A stretch of DNA of 64,000 nt from Pseudoalteromonas sp. N1230-9. Its GTDB lineage: Bacteria > Pseudomonadota > Gammaproteobacteria > Enterobacterales > Alteromonadaceae. Below, in pieces: positions 18,872 through 28,211 of the stretch. Position numbers and translations under genes: made by a program. Every line of letters starts with the position of its first letter. Positions within the stretch are counted from its first letter, which is position 1. The stretch lies in the NCBI RefSeq assembly GCF_032716425.1, contig NZ_CP090419.1, positions 3,276,001-3,340,000 of the forward strand, read 5' to 3'. The notes below the pieces were generated by a model. That model searched no databases, was not told the origin of the DNA, and saw nothing but the letters and a program-made list of their open reading frames with translations.

Positions 18872-21208
18872 TTACCTATTCTCTAAGCGGTTGTAATCGA
18901 ATAAGCCAAACTCAACACCACGGTATTCTTTTGCCGTTTTATGCAAAATATCGCTGTACTGCCAAAACTGCGGGTGGGTTCGGCGAATTGCAAACTCACT
19001 TTTTAAATCTCGGTATGCAGCTTCATCCGTTACCTTTGCAAGCCCAGATGCAAACGCAGCGACTTGCTGTTCATTATGTAGATACCAAATAGCTTCAGGG
19101 TAATCACCAATAAAACCAGGCACAATAGTGACGGTGTCTTCCGCATATGCACGTTGGCCTTCTTCATTCAACAAGCTCGAAATATTATAGTGAGCGTTAT
19201 GATGAATAAGTGTGTACGCCTTGTGTTTATCAGTGCCACCTTTTACTAACACAAACGATATTTGTGGTAATAGATTCACTGCCTTTACAGGTAAATGATT
19301 AATACTGGCTAACGGCTCTGGTACCTTTGTATAGTCAAATCGAGGGCTCAAAACAGACTGCAACTTTGCTTTTAACATAGTGAACAACTCTGCTTGCGGA
19401 TCTGATGTTTTATAATCAATGCCTGTTGGCTGACTAAACGACAACTCATCTTCAAAGAAATTAGTTAAGCTAGGTGGCGATTTACGATACCACTGCGCTT
19501 TAATTTCCTTACGTTTAGCCTCTGGTAGCAATGCCAAATAATTCGCTTCACCTTCTAAACGCAAAAAATCCATATATAAACGGGTAAGTAACTGATGGCC
19601 TATATTGCCATACACGTCGAAGCCTGCCACCAGCAAGTAGTGAATACGTTCAAACAACGCATAATCAAGCACCCACGCTGTTTTTGGCTGCTGGCCTATC
19701 CAACCTTTGACAACCGTTGCGCTATCAAAATGGCGGAAAACTGTTAGCGCCGCATTTTGGTTATGTCCGTCACCTTGCCAAAGTAGATCTGTTGTTAAAT
19801 GTTGGCCATTTTCAAACATTTTATTGGCCAGCGCGACTTTTGCTGACAAATACTGGTTTTGACGTTTGGAGTATTTTACCCAGCTTGAAATTGGTAAAGC
19901 ATTACTCTCTTCCTCAGCTGGCAATGCAAGTGCATCTTCGTGCTGTAATAATAACTCACCCACTTTAGGTGTAGCTGCCATTTCAGGCTTTGCAAAGGCT
20001 ACCCAAAATTGATCATTAATAACATTTAAGGCTATTTGACCTCGGCATACAGGCCCTTTAATGAAGCCCATAATTATCAGCTCTGCTTCATCAAGCATAA
20101 ATTGATAACGTGAGTTAACAGGGATTGCAGAAAATGCTTTAAATGGGTTTGATGCAACTTCAGGTTTATAACTCGGAAGTTTACTCACCTGATAATCAGC
20201 GTCAATGAATTGCGAACGTATACGTTCAAGCTTCTCATCATTAAGTGCTAAAGGCAGGTGCGTTTTCGCTAAAATAGTTGAGCGATCATGCATTAAGCGA
20301 TAGTAAACTCGTTCAACTTTAGGATCTTCATAAGGACGACGAGTACTTATTACTTTGATATCTTGCCCCGGTGGGGTTGATGAACGCACAAGTTTAAAGT
20401 AACTATGCTTATCAGCATGCTCAGGGAAGTAAATATGGGCCAAATACCAATGTTCATAAATATAGCGCGCAGCTAGCTGAGCTTTTAAATCATCTTGATT
20501 AAAAAATGCCTCCCAACGCTTAACCTGCTCAAGAACATCGGGCTCTGGTGACTCTATGTGAGCTAAATATCCCCCCTTTCTTAACCACTTAGCGAGGTGC
20601 TGAAACTCTTCAGTTGAAATCCCCGGTAAACCATAAGGCATACCACTGTGAGGATTATCTTTAGCAAATGAATCGAATTCACCCATTGTGGTACAGGTTT
20701 GCTCGCGATCAAGGCTGAAATCAAATTCATCGCCTAAAATTGCTTGCGCCGGTAATGGGCTACTTTGCTTAAGTACTAAGGCATTATAAAGCACACTGCC
20801 TGCAAGGTTGGCTTCTTCAGTTTGAATGCGCTCATTGAGCACGGGAGTAAAGCCTTTTTCACGCCACTGAGCGGTATTTACCGCATCGAAGAGCAAACGA
20901 CTAGGCTCTTGAGCAAGTAAGCGTGTACCATCATAAACACGCTCTTTACTAAGGCCACGATCAATTCCTTCTACTGATGACAGTTTTAACTGACACGGTG
21001 CATCATAACAGCCATGGCACACAACACATCGGCTATCAAGCACAGGTTTTACGTCCGTTAAAAATTCTACACCTTCAGGTGAGGCTGCTCCGACTACTCG
21101 TTCTTGCGGCTGCTCTTTACCAAAAAGCTCATCGTAATGCGCTGCCCCTAAATAAGCACAGCCGCTTAATAATATTAAACCAAACAGCGTGGTTAAGGCC
21201 CTTTTCAT
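18872..21208 (-). CDS. cti: Fatty acid cis/trans isomerase (Cti), lipoprotein with heme site
   Basis: Periplasmic enzyme that converts cis-unsaturated acyl chains of membrane phospholipids to trans, stiffening membranes under heat or solvent stress. 778 residues, as for the family. The N-terminus is a lipoprotein signal (LILLSGC, lipidated Cys17). A single cytochrome c-type heme motif CVVCH is at residues 61-65 (LDSRCVVCHGCYDAPC), the hallmark of Cti. The body (WEAFFNQDDLKAQLAARYIYEH and onward) matches the family. Its start overlaps the stop of the preceding 126-residue gene as ATGA. Confidence 0.9.
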   Translation of the reverse strand: MKRALTTLFGLILLSGCAYLGAAHYDELFGKEQPQERVVGAASPEGVEFLTDVKPVLDSRCVVCHGCYDAPCQLKLSSVEGIDRGLSKERVYDGTRLLAQEPSRLLFDAVNTAQWREKGFTPVLNERIQTEEANLAGSVLYNALVLKQSSPLPAQAILGDEFDFSLDREQTCTTMGEFDSFAKDNPHSGMPYGLPGISTEEFQHLAKWLRKGGYLAHIESPEPDVLEQVKRWEAFFNQDDLKAQLAARYIYEHWYLAHIYFPEHADKHSYFKLVRSSTPPGQDIKVISTRRPYEDPKVERVYYRLMHDRSTILAKTHLPLALNDEKLERIRSQFIDADYQVSKLPSYKPEVASNPFKAFSAIPVNSRYQFMLDEAELIIMGFIKGPVCRGQIALNVINDQFWVAFAKPEMAATPKVGELLLQHEDALALPAEEESNALPISSWVKYSKRQNQYLSAKVALANKMFENGQHLTTDLLWQGDGHNQNAALTVFRHFDSATVVKGWIGQQPKTAWVLDYALFERIHYLLVAGFDVYGNIGHQLLTRLYMDFLRLEGEANYLALLPEAKRKEIKAQWYRKSPPSLTNFFEDELSFSQPTGIDYKTSDPQAELFTMLKAKLQSVLSPRFDYTKVPEPLASINHLPVKAVNLLPQISFVLVKGGTDKHKAYTLIHHNAHYNISSLLNEEGQRAYAEDTVTIVPGFIGDYPEAIWYLHNEQQVAAFASGLAKVTDEAAYRDLKSEFAIRRTHPQFWQYSDILHKTAKEYRGVEFGLFDYNRLENR

Positions 21209-21585
21209 CCTTCTTCCTCGCTATCTTCGATGTCATCACCTAAATCAAATGTTGGCATCATATCGACCTGTGGCGATACAAAGCTATGCTCCCCTTCAGT
21301 GCTCAACATTGCACTTAGCAAGGGACCTCGAACAAGGGTTAATTGGGCATCGTGTTCTGTATCAATAAGCGATTGGTAATCAACGCTAAGAACATCAACA
21401 CGGTAATCTGTCAGCGTTATAGCTACGCTGCTATCTTGCGCAGGGTTTTGACAAAGCTGAGTCAGCAACTCTTCACTGAGCGTGACATGCAAAAGTAAAT
21501 CTGGGGACTCAATGTCACGACTGTGAAGGTTCTCGTCAAAATAAAAAAGGGGAAGAGTTAAATCGCTATTTTGCTCTAATTCCAT
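21205..21585 (-). CDS. Small acidic protein coupled to cti, function unknown
   Basis: 126 residues with no signal peptide, membrane segment or motif I recognise. It is hydrophilic and very acidic, especially at the end (DLGDDIEDSEEEG). The stop codon overlaps the cti start as ATGA, so the two are translated together. That coupling suggests a shared context, such as regulation or a chaperone-like role for Cti, but no sequence feature proves it. Confidence 0.7.
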   Translation of the reverse strand: MELEQNSDLTLPLFYFDENLHSRDIESPDLLLHVTLSEELLTQLCQNPAQDSSVAITLTDYRVDVLSVDYQSLIDTEHDAQLTLVRGPLLSAMLSTEGEHSFVSPQVDMMPTFDLGDDIEDSEEEG

Positions 21586-21723
21586 GTGCTGCTCTCTACA
21601 TCGATATGGCTTTCAATTGTACGAGTATAGCAAACAATAAGTTCAAAAATTAGCGAAAGTTATCAGTAGTTAGCAGCAATTTAACTACTAACTACCCTAT
21701 TTTTAAACAAGGTGAGCTTAGCC

Positions 21724-22389
21724 TTACCAAGGCAAGGTTTCACCATTGGAGTGCCAAAAGCCTCCGGTATTACTTAGGTTTAGTTCATCAATACGTTTTA
21801 TTAAACGCTCTACTGCTGTGTTGGGGCTAATATCACCTGCAAAATTAACCATTTGCGTTTGCACAAATCCCGGATGGAATAATCCGACCGCAATTTTTTT
21901 ATCTTTAAGCTCATGTGCCAAGCTTACACCTGCAGCATTGAGTGCCGCTTTAGACATACGATAACCAATGTAACCACCTGAACCATTGTCAGCAATTGAC
22001 CCCATTCGTGATGTGATCATCGCAACCTTCGCATCAAGGCCCAAACTTTGTAGTAATGCATGGGTGACTCGAACAGGGGCGATGGCATTCACATGAAGTT
22101 GTTTTTCAATTGCGCTAAAGTCCATGTCGTCTAAAGTTTCATTATGAAAAACACCTGCGTTGTTAATCAAAATATCAATTTTGTCACCATGAAGGTGACT
22201 CGCTAAAGTGGTAACATCATCGGCGTTGGCTACATCAATATCGCTAATAATTTTGACATCTAATGCTTTAAGCTCTTCACTTGGGATGCGAACAACGGCG
22301 GTTACTCGATACCCTCTAGCCACGTATTGCTTGCAAAAATTAAGACCAATACCTTTGTTCGCCCCCGTTACCACAACATGCTTTGTCAT
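21724..22389 (-). CDS. Short-chain dehydrogenase/reductase
   Basis: 221 residues of the classical SDR fold, NAD(P)-dependent. The coenzyme motif is TGANKGIG near residue 9, followed by ILINNAG and the catalytic YxxxK as YRMSKAALN, with a serine in MITSRMGS. It resembles the CsgA/C-factor subgroup of SDRs. Two GTG codons lie upstream in frame, but the ATG at 22389 has AGGAG seven bases before it and was chosen. Substrate unknown. It appears to be a single gene. Confidence 0.85.
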   Translation of the reverse strand: MTKHVVVTGANKGIGLNFCKQYVARGYRVTAVVRIPSEELKALDVKIISDIDVANADDVTTLASHLHGDKIDILINNAGVFHNETLDDMDFSAIEKQLHVNAIAPVRVTHALLQSLGLDAKVAMITSRMGSIADNGSGGYIGYRMSKAALNAAGVSLAHELKDKKIAVGLFHPGFVQTQMVNFAGDISPNTAVERLIKRIDELNLSNTGGFWHSNGETLPW

Positions 22390-22488
22390 CACCACACTCC
22401 TAAAATTATCATGTACCCTATAACCTTGGGGTTAATAAGAAAAAACCAAGAGCTAAAATCCATTAGCTGTGATGGCTGATCATTCTTA

Positions 22489-23205
22489 CTAATGATGATG
22501 TTTATGTGAGCCTTGTAACTGATTGCCTTGGGCATCATAAAAACCGCTGGCGCCATGCTCAACAAAGCCTTGGTTGATCATTTTTGCAAGGAATGGGTCG
22601 CTCTCATTATCACCGATGTCTGCGTAATCTGTCGTTTGATAGCTATCCCATTTCGCAAACTGCGCCTGCACTTCTTGCTGGTTATGATTACTGGCTGTTA
22701 AAACAATTTCACGACTATAGCTTGGTGTTGAAATGCGAATTGATTTTAGTAATTTTTGATTTGCAAGCCAGCTTAGCTCTATCTTGCTCTCACCTTGCTG
22801 CTTTGTGTAATACTCCGTTAGCTCACAGCCTTCACCTGTACTTTTCTGGTGCGTCATTGAGGCTAAAAGCTTATCGCTGACTAACTGATATTTACTACTC
22901 CAATCTTGCTTGCCTTGCACTTCAGAGGGTTGATACTCAATACCGTGTTGGGCCTCTTGAAAGTAACGAATTGGTCTTATTTGTTGATTCCGTAACTCTT
23001 GCCATAATTCAATAAACTGTGGGTTTTGTTTAGCCACTTGATGCGGCGTACGCCAAAGGGTAAAGGTGCTTTCTGTATGCTGCTTTTTAGTAATAGTATC
23101 TGTCGTGACTTTGTAGTCAGCTTGCGTAAAACCTGTATTCATGTTGCATTGGCCAGCAACGGCAAGTGGACTCATTAATGTGGCAATTAAGATAGCTGCT
23201 TTCAC
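22489..23205 (-). CDS. Exported protein of unknown function, His-rich tail
   Basis: 238 residues with a signal peptide (MKAAILIATLMSPLAVAG-QC). The mature part has a few conserved-looking cysteines (C20, and CELTEYY), no recognised domain and a histidine-rich end (GSHKHHH) that could bind metal. It follows two alkaline phosphatases on the same strand with a hairpin between, so it could be part of their transcript. Metal supply to the zinc/magnesium phosphatases is only a guess. Confidence 0.65.
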   Translation of the reverse strand: MKAAILIATLMSPLAVAGQCNMNTGFTQADYKVTTDTITKKQHTESTFTLWRTPHQVAKQNPQFIELWQELRNQQIRPIRYFQEAQHGIEYQPSEVQGKQDWSSKYQLVSDKLLASMTHQKSTGEGCELTEYYTKQQGESKIELSWLANQKLLKSIRISTPSYSREIVLTASNHNQQEVQAQFAKWDSYQTTDYADIGDNESDPFLAKMINQGFVEHGASGFYDAQGNQLQGSHKHHH

Positions 23206-23253
23206 GGTATTCTCTTTTTATCTACGTTTTTCTATCAATAACTTACAGAGTAA

Positions 23254-23272
23254 GGGAGGCTCAGAGCCTCCC
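23254..23272 (-). terminator. Hairpin after the alkaline phosphatase genes
   Basis: Perfect 8 bp stem GGGAGGCT/AGCCTCCC with a 3 nt loop, 10 bp past the phosphatase stop. The T run on the minus strand is weak (TTACTC), so termination may be partial. Confidence 0.5.
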
Positions 23273-23281
23273 AAAAACTCA

Positions 23282-25090
23282 TTATTGTGCTAATTTAGCA
23301 TCGGCTTGTTTAACAAGGTCAGCGGCATAATCCATGACATGGAAAATAAGGCTTTGCTCATTAGTACCCGTTACTAAATGCGCGCCAGGGCCTACTGCAT
23401 ACACACCCACATCTTCTGCAGCATGTGTTTCAGAACCCAATGGTACAACAGCCTCTTGGTGGAAGCCTGGTGTAGTTGTGTCAACATCAGTTAAATCAAC
23501 GCGGCCTGTCACTGGTGCAAAGTTATAACCTGCGTCAGCATCGGTCTCATCACCTAGGTCACGGAAACCGCCGCCATTGGTATAACCAACCGTTGTATAC
23601 GGCATATTATCGGCGGCAAGTGATGGTTCATCACTACCCACTGGTACCACTTTACCTAAAATTGGGTTACCGCGTTTAGGGTAGCCTGCAATGGTAAATA
23701 CGTGACTATGGTCAGCTGTTACGATGATTAGCGTGTCTTCAATACTGGTTTTATCAAGGGCAACTTGCACTGCTTTTGATAACTCAACAGTATCGCTTAA
23801 TGCATTGTATGCATTGCCCGCATGGTGAGCATGGTCAATACGACCTGCTTCAACAGTTAAGAAGAAACCATTGTCGTTGTTATCGAGTACATCAATTGCT
23901 TTTGCGGTCATTTCAGAAAGTGACGGCTCACCAGCAACATCGTTGGCGCGGTCTGCTTCGTATTGCATGTGTGATTCATTGAACAAACCAAATACACGTT
24001 CAGTTGATTCTGCATTGATTGCATCAAAACCTGCTTGGTCCATCACATATTGACCCGCTGGGTATTTCGCTTTCCATTCTGCGGTTAGGTCGCGACCATC
24101 GGTACGGTCGCCTTCAACAGAACTCACAGCATCTGCTGAGTTAAATGCAGCGTCTTTAGGTAAGAAATGACGACGACCGCCGCCCATCACAACTTCTAAA
24201 CCATCAACATTTAAGCCTGCATAGCGTGCTTCTAAGTTCGCTTCGAAGTTCACTAACTGCGATGCAATATCTTCACAGCCAGCAGTAACTGCAGCTTCAG
24301 GCATATCTGATACATCTTCCCAGTTACGATCAGCCGATTTTGCATACGTTGCAGCAGGCGTTGCGTGCGTTATACGCGCAGTCGATACAATCCCTGTCGA
24401 CTTACCAGCAATCTCAGCAAGCTCCGTCGCTGTTACCAGCTCATTACCCGCAACCGTTGCGCAGTTACCACGTTCGATATCTTCATCAACGCCGATAACA
24501 CCTGCATCGGTTTTTACACCTGATGCCATTGCCGTCATCGTGCCCGCTGAATCAGGTGTTTGCGCATCCACGTTATAGGTTTTAGCAAAACCAGAAAACG
24601 GTAGGGCTTCAAAGCTAAGTTGGTGCTCTTCACCTAGCTTACCTTCTAGCTGACCTGCCATAATACGTGCAGCAGTCACGGTCGAAATACCCATGCCATC
24701 ACCTACAAACAGGATCACGTTTTTCGCTTTACCTGAGTCTTTCGCAACTGCAGCAATGTTTTCTTCGCTAGTAGCCACTTTGACTTGCGCTTCTTTAAAC
24801 CAGTCATTATCCGTAAGCGGCGCTAGCTGTGCTGCTGTTAAGGTGGTTGCCGGTGAATTACATGACAAAGTTGTATCGGTAACTTCTGCTGAGTCTAACG
24901 TACCGTTATCATTGCTATCGGTGCCAGTTAGAGTTTCTGTTCCACCGTTTACACACTGCTCTGACCCCACAGCGAGTGTGTTTTCAACAGTTAACGTTTT
25001 TGGTGAGTTGTCATCATCATCAGAACAACCCGCTAATGCCACTACTACAGCAAGAGAAATTAAATTTAGTTTTTTCATCGTCGTCGCCAT
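23282..25090 (-). CDS. Alkaline phosphatase, lipoprotein with extra N-terminal domain
   Basis: PhoA-family (PF00245) phosphomonoesterase of 602 residues that releases phosphate outside the inner membrane. The N-terminus is a lipoprotein signal (VVALAGC) followed by an Asp/Ser linker and a small DUF7151-like module (CVNGGTETLTGTD then SNDNGTLDSAEV and a late cysteine) not present in its neighbour. The catalytic domain starts KNVILFVGDGMGIST, with nucleophile serine in TPDSAGTMTA and metal ligands in RIDHAHHAGN and TADHSHVF. Its ATG overlaps the stop of the upstream phosphatase as TAATG. A second ATG 12 bp downstream is possible. It is a tandem paralogue of that upstream gene. Confidence 0.92.
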   Translation of the reverse strand: MATTMKKLNLISLAVVVALAGCSDDDDNSPKTLTVENTLAVGSEQCVNGGTETLTGTDSNDNGTLDSAEVTDTTLSCNSPATTLTAAQLAPLTDNDWFKEAQVKVATSEENIAAVAKDSGKAKNVILFVGDGMGISTVTAARIMAGQLEGKLGEEHQLSFEALPFSGFAKTYNVDAQTPDSAGTMTAMASGVKTDAGVIGVDEDIERGNCATVAGNELVTATELAEIAGKSTGIVSTARITHATPAATYAKSADRNWEDVSDMPEAAVTAGCEDIASQLVNFEANLEARYAGLNVDGLEVVMGGGRRHFLPKDAAFNSADAVSSVEGDRTDGRDLTAEWKAKYPAGQYVMDQAGFDAINAESTERVFGLFNESHMQYEADRANDVAGEPSLSEMTAKAIDVLDNNDNGFFLTVEAGRIDHAHHAGNAYNALSDTVELSKAVQVALDKTSIEDTLIIVTADHSHVFTIAGYPKRGNPILGKVVPVGSDEPSLAADNMPYTTVGYTNGGGFRDLGDETDADAGYNFAPVTGRVDLTDVDTTTPGFHQEAVVPLGSETHAAEDVGVYAVGPGAHLVTGTNEQSLIFHVMDYAADLVKQADAKLAQ

Positions 25091-26679
25091 TATTCTTCAA
25101 TTAGTTCGAGAGCTTGATTAATGATGTGGAAAATTACATTCTGCTCCACAACCCCTTGCGCAAGCTGCGCACCTGGACCTTTCGCATGCAATGAAATATC
25201 TTCACCAGCATGTGTCTCTGAACTTAACGGCACGATGGCTTCTTGGTGATAACCTGGTGCAGTCGTATCAACCCCCACTAAATCAGCGCGGCCAGCAAAA
25301 GCAGCGTCGTTGTATGATGCATCTGCATCAGTTTCATCGCCTAAATCACGGAACCCTAAACCATTTGCATAACCAACGGTGGTATAAGGCATGCCATCTG
25401 CAGCAAGACTTGGCTCTTCGCTACCAACTGCAACTACTTGACCTAGAATTGGATTACCACGCTTAGGATAGCCAGCAATTGTAAATACATGGCTGTGATC
25501 AGCGGTAACTAGGATTAACGTTTCTTCAGGGTTCGTGTTATCGACTGCTGATTGAACCGCTTTAGCAAATTCAATAGTATCGTTTAACGCGTTATAAGCG
25601 TTGCCTGCGTGATGAGCATGATCAATACGACCTGATTCAACAGTTAAGAAAAAGCCTTTTTCATTACTCTTCAAGATATCGATTGCTTTAGTTGTCATTT
25701 GTGAAAGTGAAGGCTCACCTGCAACGTCATTATCGCGATCTGCTTCATACTGCATATGTGATTCATTAAACAGTGCAAAGACTTTTTTCTCGTCGCCTAC
25801 CAGTGCATCGAAGCCAGCTTGGTCCATCACATACTTGCCATCAGGGTACATTGCTTGCCATTCAGCAGTTAGGTCACGCTCATCGGTACGGTCACCTTCA
25901 ACACTGCTGACAGCATCAGCCGAATTAAATGACACATCTTTTGGTAAGAAGTGACGACGACCGCCGCCCATTACCACATCAAGACCATCGACATCCGTAC
26001 CAACAAAACGCGCTTCTAAATTTTTCTCAAAATTAACGAGTTGTGAGGCTATGTCTTCACAACCAGCTTCTATCGCAGCAGCTGGCATATCTGATACATC
26101 TTCCCAGTTACGATCAGCCGATTTTGCATAGGTCGCTGCTGGTGTTGCGTGTGTGATACGTGCTGTAGAAACAACGCCTGTAGCCAAGCCCTTAATCTCA
26201 GCTAGCTCTGTTGCCGTAATTAACTCATTACCAGCAACTGTAGAGCAGTCGCCACGCACAATATTTTCATTAACACCAATAACCCCCACATCCGTTTTAA
26301 CGCCTGAAATAATTGCCGTCATAGTGCCTGCGGAATCAGGTGTTTGTGCATCAACGTTATACGTTTTAATTTGCGCTGAGTAAGGGAATTCCTCAAAGCT
26401 GAGTAAGCCTTCTTCACCCGTTTTACCTTCCATTTGCCCTGCCATGATACGGGATGCAGTGAGCGTTGAGATACCCATACCATCACCAACAAATAGAATG
26501 ACATTTTTTGCTTTAAATGTTTGCTCAGCCTGAGCTGCCGCTTCTTTTTTTGTTACTTTAGCTTCTGCGGCACTATACCAATCATTTTGTTTTTGACTAT
26601 CTGGTAACACGCCCGCATTGGCGGTGGCTGATAATGCCAACGTTAAGCCAATTGCAGTGGCAATTTTATTAATTTTCAT
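25090..26679 (-). CDS. Alkaline phosphatase, periplasmic
   Basis: PhoA-family phosphatase of 529 residues with an ordinary signal peptide (SATANAG). It has the same motifs as its downstream neighbour: VGDGMGISTLTASR, TPDSAGTMTA (nucleophile serine), RIDHAHHAGN and TADHSHVF. The two catalytic domains are alike over their whole length, so a tandem duplication is clear. This copy lacks the lipobox and the extra N-terminal module, so the pair probably covers two locations, soluble periplasm and membrane. A Pho-box-like site lies about 115 bp upstream. Confidence 0.93.
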   Translation of the reverse strand: MKINKIATAIGLTLALSATANAGVLPDSQKQNDWYSAAEAKVTKKEAAAQAEQTFKAKNVILFVGDGMGISTLTASRIMAGQMEGKTGEEGLLSFEEFPYSAQIKTYNVDAQTPDSAGTMTAIISGVKTDVGVIGVNENIVRGDCSTVAGNELITATELAEIKGLATGVVSTARITHATPAATYAKSADRNWEDVSDMPAAAIEAGCEDIASQLVNFEKNLEARFVGTDVDGLDVVMGGGRRHFLPKDVSFNSADAVSSVEGDRTDERDLTAEWQAMYPDGKYVMDQAGFDALVGDEKKVFALFNESHMQYEADRDNDVAGEPSLSQMTTKAIDILKSNEKGFFLTVESGRIDHAHHAGNAYNALNDTIEFAKAVQSAVDNTNPEETLILVTADHSHVFTIAGYPKRGNPILGQVVAVGSEEPSLAADGMPYTTVGYANGLGFRDLGDETDADASYNDAAFAGRADLVGVDTTAPGYHQEAIVPLSSETHAGEDISLHAKGPGAQLAQGVVEQNVIFHIINQALELIEE

Positions 26680-26794
26680 CGTTACGTTCCGTTAGTACGT
26701 TATTTTTTAAAGAGTTAGAGTGCTAACTAAACTGCACAAGAGTAATCAGCGCGGTTATGGTAAAACCGTTTTGTTACTTAAAAAGTGACTTTTC

Positions 26795-26812
26795 ATGACG
26801 AAATGATGAAAC
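26795..26812 (-). promoter_or_regulatory. Candidate Pho box upstream of the alkaline phosphatase pair
   Basis: On the minus strand GTTTCAT, a 4 bp spacer and TCGTCAT. This matches 10 of 14 positions of the PhoB direct repeat CTGTCAT-N4-CTGTCAT. An AT-rich stretch with TAAGTA follows at about the place expected for a -10. It agrees with phosphate control of the genes it precedes, but it is a weak match found by eye. Confidence 0.4.
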
Positions 26813-26911
26813 AAAAGAGGAAGTCTAGTGGTAAGTTAAGCTATTAGTTTTAGAGGAATAAAAAGTAGTAATAATAATGAGTGGATGCTCAACTCATTTT
26901 CTTTAGGCATT

Positions 26912-26939
26912 AAAAAAGGTCGCCTAGGCGACCTTTTTA
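26912..26939. terminator. Terminator of the str operon (after tuf)
   Basis: Stem AAAAAGGTCGCC/GGCGACCTTTTT built on a CCTAGG palindrome, with A and T runs on both sides, so it can act in both directions. It is 27 bp past the tuf stop. The stretch 26680-26966 otherwise holds only the phosphatase promoter region. Confidence 0.92.
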
Positions 26940-26966
26940 TAAGCTGTGAAGCTCTATCTGTTGATA

Positions 26967-28151
26967 TTACTCAACGATAGTTGCTACAACACCAGCACCA
27001 ACTGTACGGCCACCTTCACGGATAGCGAAGCGTAAACCTTCGTCCATCGCGATTGGAGCGATTAATTCTACAGTCATCTTGATGTTGTCACCAGGCATTA
27101 CCATTTCAACGCCGTCTGGTAACTGTACGTCACCTGTTACGTCAGTTGTACGGAAGTAGAACTGTGGACGGTAACCTTTGAAGAATGGCGTGTGACGACC
27201 ACCTTCATCTTTAGAAAGTACGTATACTTCTGAAGTGAACTTCGTGTGTGGAGTGATTGAACCAGGCTTAGCTAGTACTTGACCACGTTCAACGTCTTCA
27301 CGCTTAGTACCACGTAGAAGTGCACCGATGTTCTCACCCGCACGACCTTCGTCTAGAAGCTTACGGAACATCTCAACACCTGTACACGTTGTCTTCGTAG
27401 TTTCTTTGATACCTACGATTTCAACTTCGTCATTCACGTTGATGATACCAGCTTCAACACGACCAGTTACAACTGTACCACGGCCTTGGATTGAGAATAC
27501 GTCTTCGATAGGCATGATGAATGGCTTATCGATGTCACGCTCTGGCTCTGGGATGTAAGAATCTAGTGCTTCTGCAAGCTCAACGATTTTGTCTTCCCAC
27601 TCTTTCTCACCTTCTAACGCTTTAAGCGCAGAACCTTGGATTAGAGGTAGGTCATCACCTGGGAAGTCGTACTCAGAAAGAAGTTCACGAACTTCCATCT
27701 CAACTAGCTCAAGTAGCTCTTCGTCGTCAACCATGTCACATTTGTTCATGAATACGATGATGTAAGGTACACCAACCTGACGAGAAAGTAGGATGTGCTC
27801 ACGAGTTTGTGGCATAGGACCGTCAGTCGCAGCAACTACTAGGATTGCGCCGTCCATTTGAGCAGCACCCGTGATCATGTTTTTAACATAATCGGCGTGT
27901 CCTGGACAGTCTACGTGTGCGTAGTGACGAGTTGGTGTATCGTACTCAACGTGTGAAGTTGAGATTGTGATACCACGCTCACGCTCTTCTGGAGCGTTAT
28001 CGATTGATGCGAAGTCTTTCGCTACACCACCGTATACTTTTGCAAGTACGTTAGTGATTGCTGCAGTTAGGGTAGTTTTACCGTGGTCAACGTGGCCGAT
28101 TGTACCTACGTTTACGTGCGGTTTTACGCGTTCAAACTTTTCTTTTGCCAT
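26967..28151 (-). CDS. tuf: Elongation factor Tu
   Basis: GTPase that delivers aminoacyl-tRNA to the ribosome. 394 residues, with G1 GHVDHGKTT, the switch II motif [13 protein letters not shown]4 NKCDM and G5 SALKA. It is the last gene of rpsL-rpsG-fusA-tuf, 60 bp after fusA. Many gammaproteobacteria carry a second tuf near tRNA genes before secE. Here only tRNA-Trp precedes secE, so any second copy is outside the window. Confidence 0.98.
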   Translation of the reverse strand: MAKEKFERVKPHVNVGTIGHVDHGKTTLTAAITNVLAKVYGGVAKDFASIDNAPEERERGITISTSHVEYDTPTRHYAHVDCPGHADYVKNMITGAAQMDGAILVVAATDGPMPQTREHILLSRQVGVPYIIVFMNKCDMVDDEELLELVEMEVRELLSEYDFPGDDLPLIQGSALKALEGEKEWEDKIVELAEALDSYIPEPERDIDKPFIMPIEDVFSIQGRGTVVTGRVEAGIINVNDEVEIVGIKETTKTTCTGVEMFRKLLDEGRAGENIGALLRGTKREDVERGQVLAKPGSITPHTKFTSEVYVLSKDEGGRHTPFFKGYRPQFYFRTTDVTGDVQLPDGVEMVMPGDNIKMTVELIAPIAMDEGLRFAIREGGRTVGAGVVATIVE

Positions 28152-28211
28152 CTTAAAAAATTCCTATAAAGAAATTAACGCCTGACCCACTATTGGGCCA
28201 GACAAGCTAAA

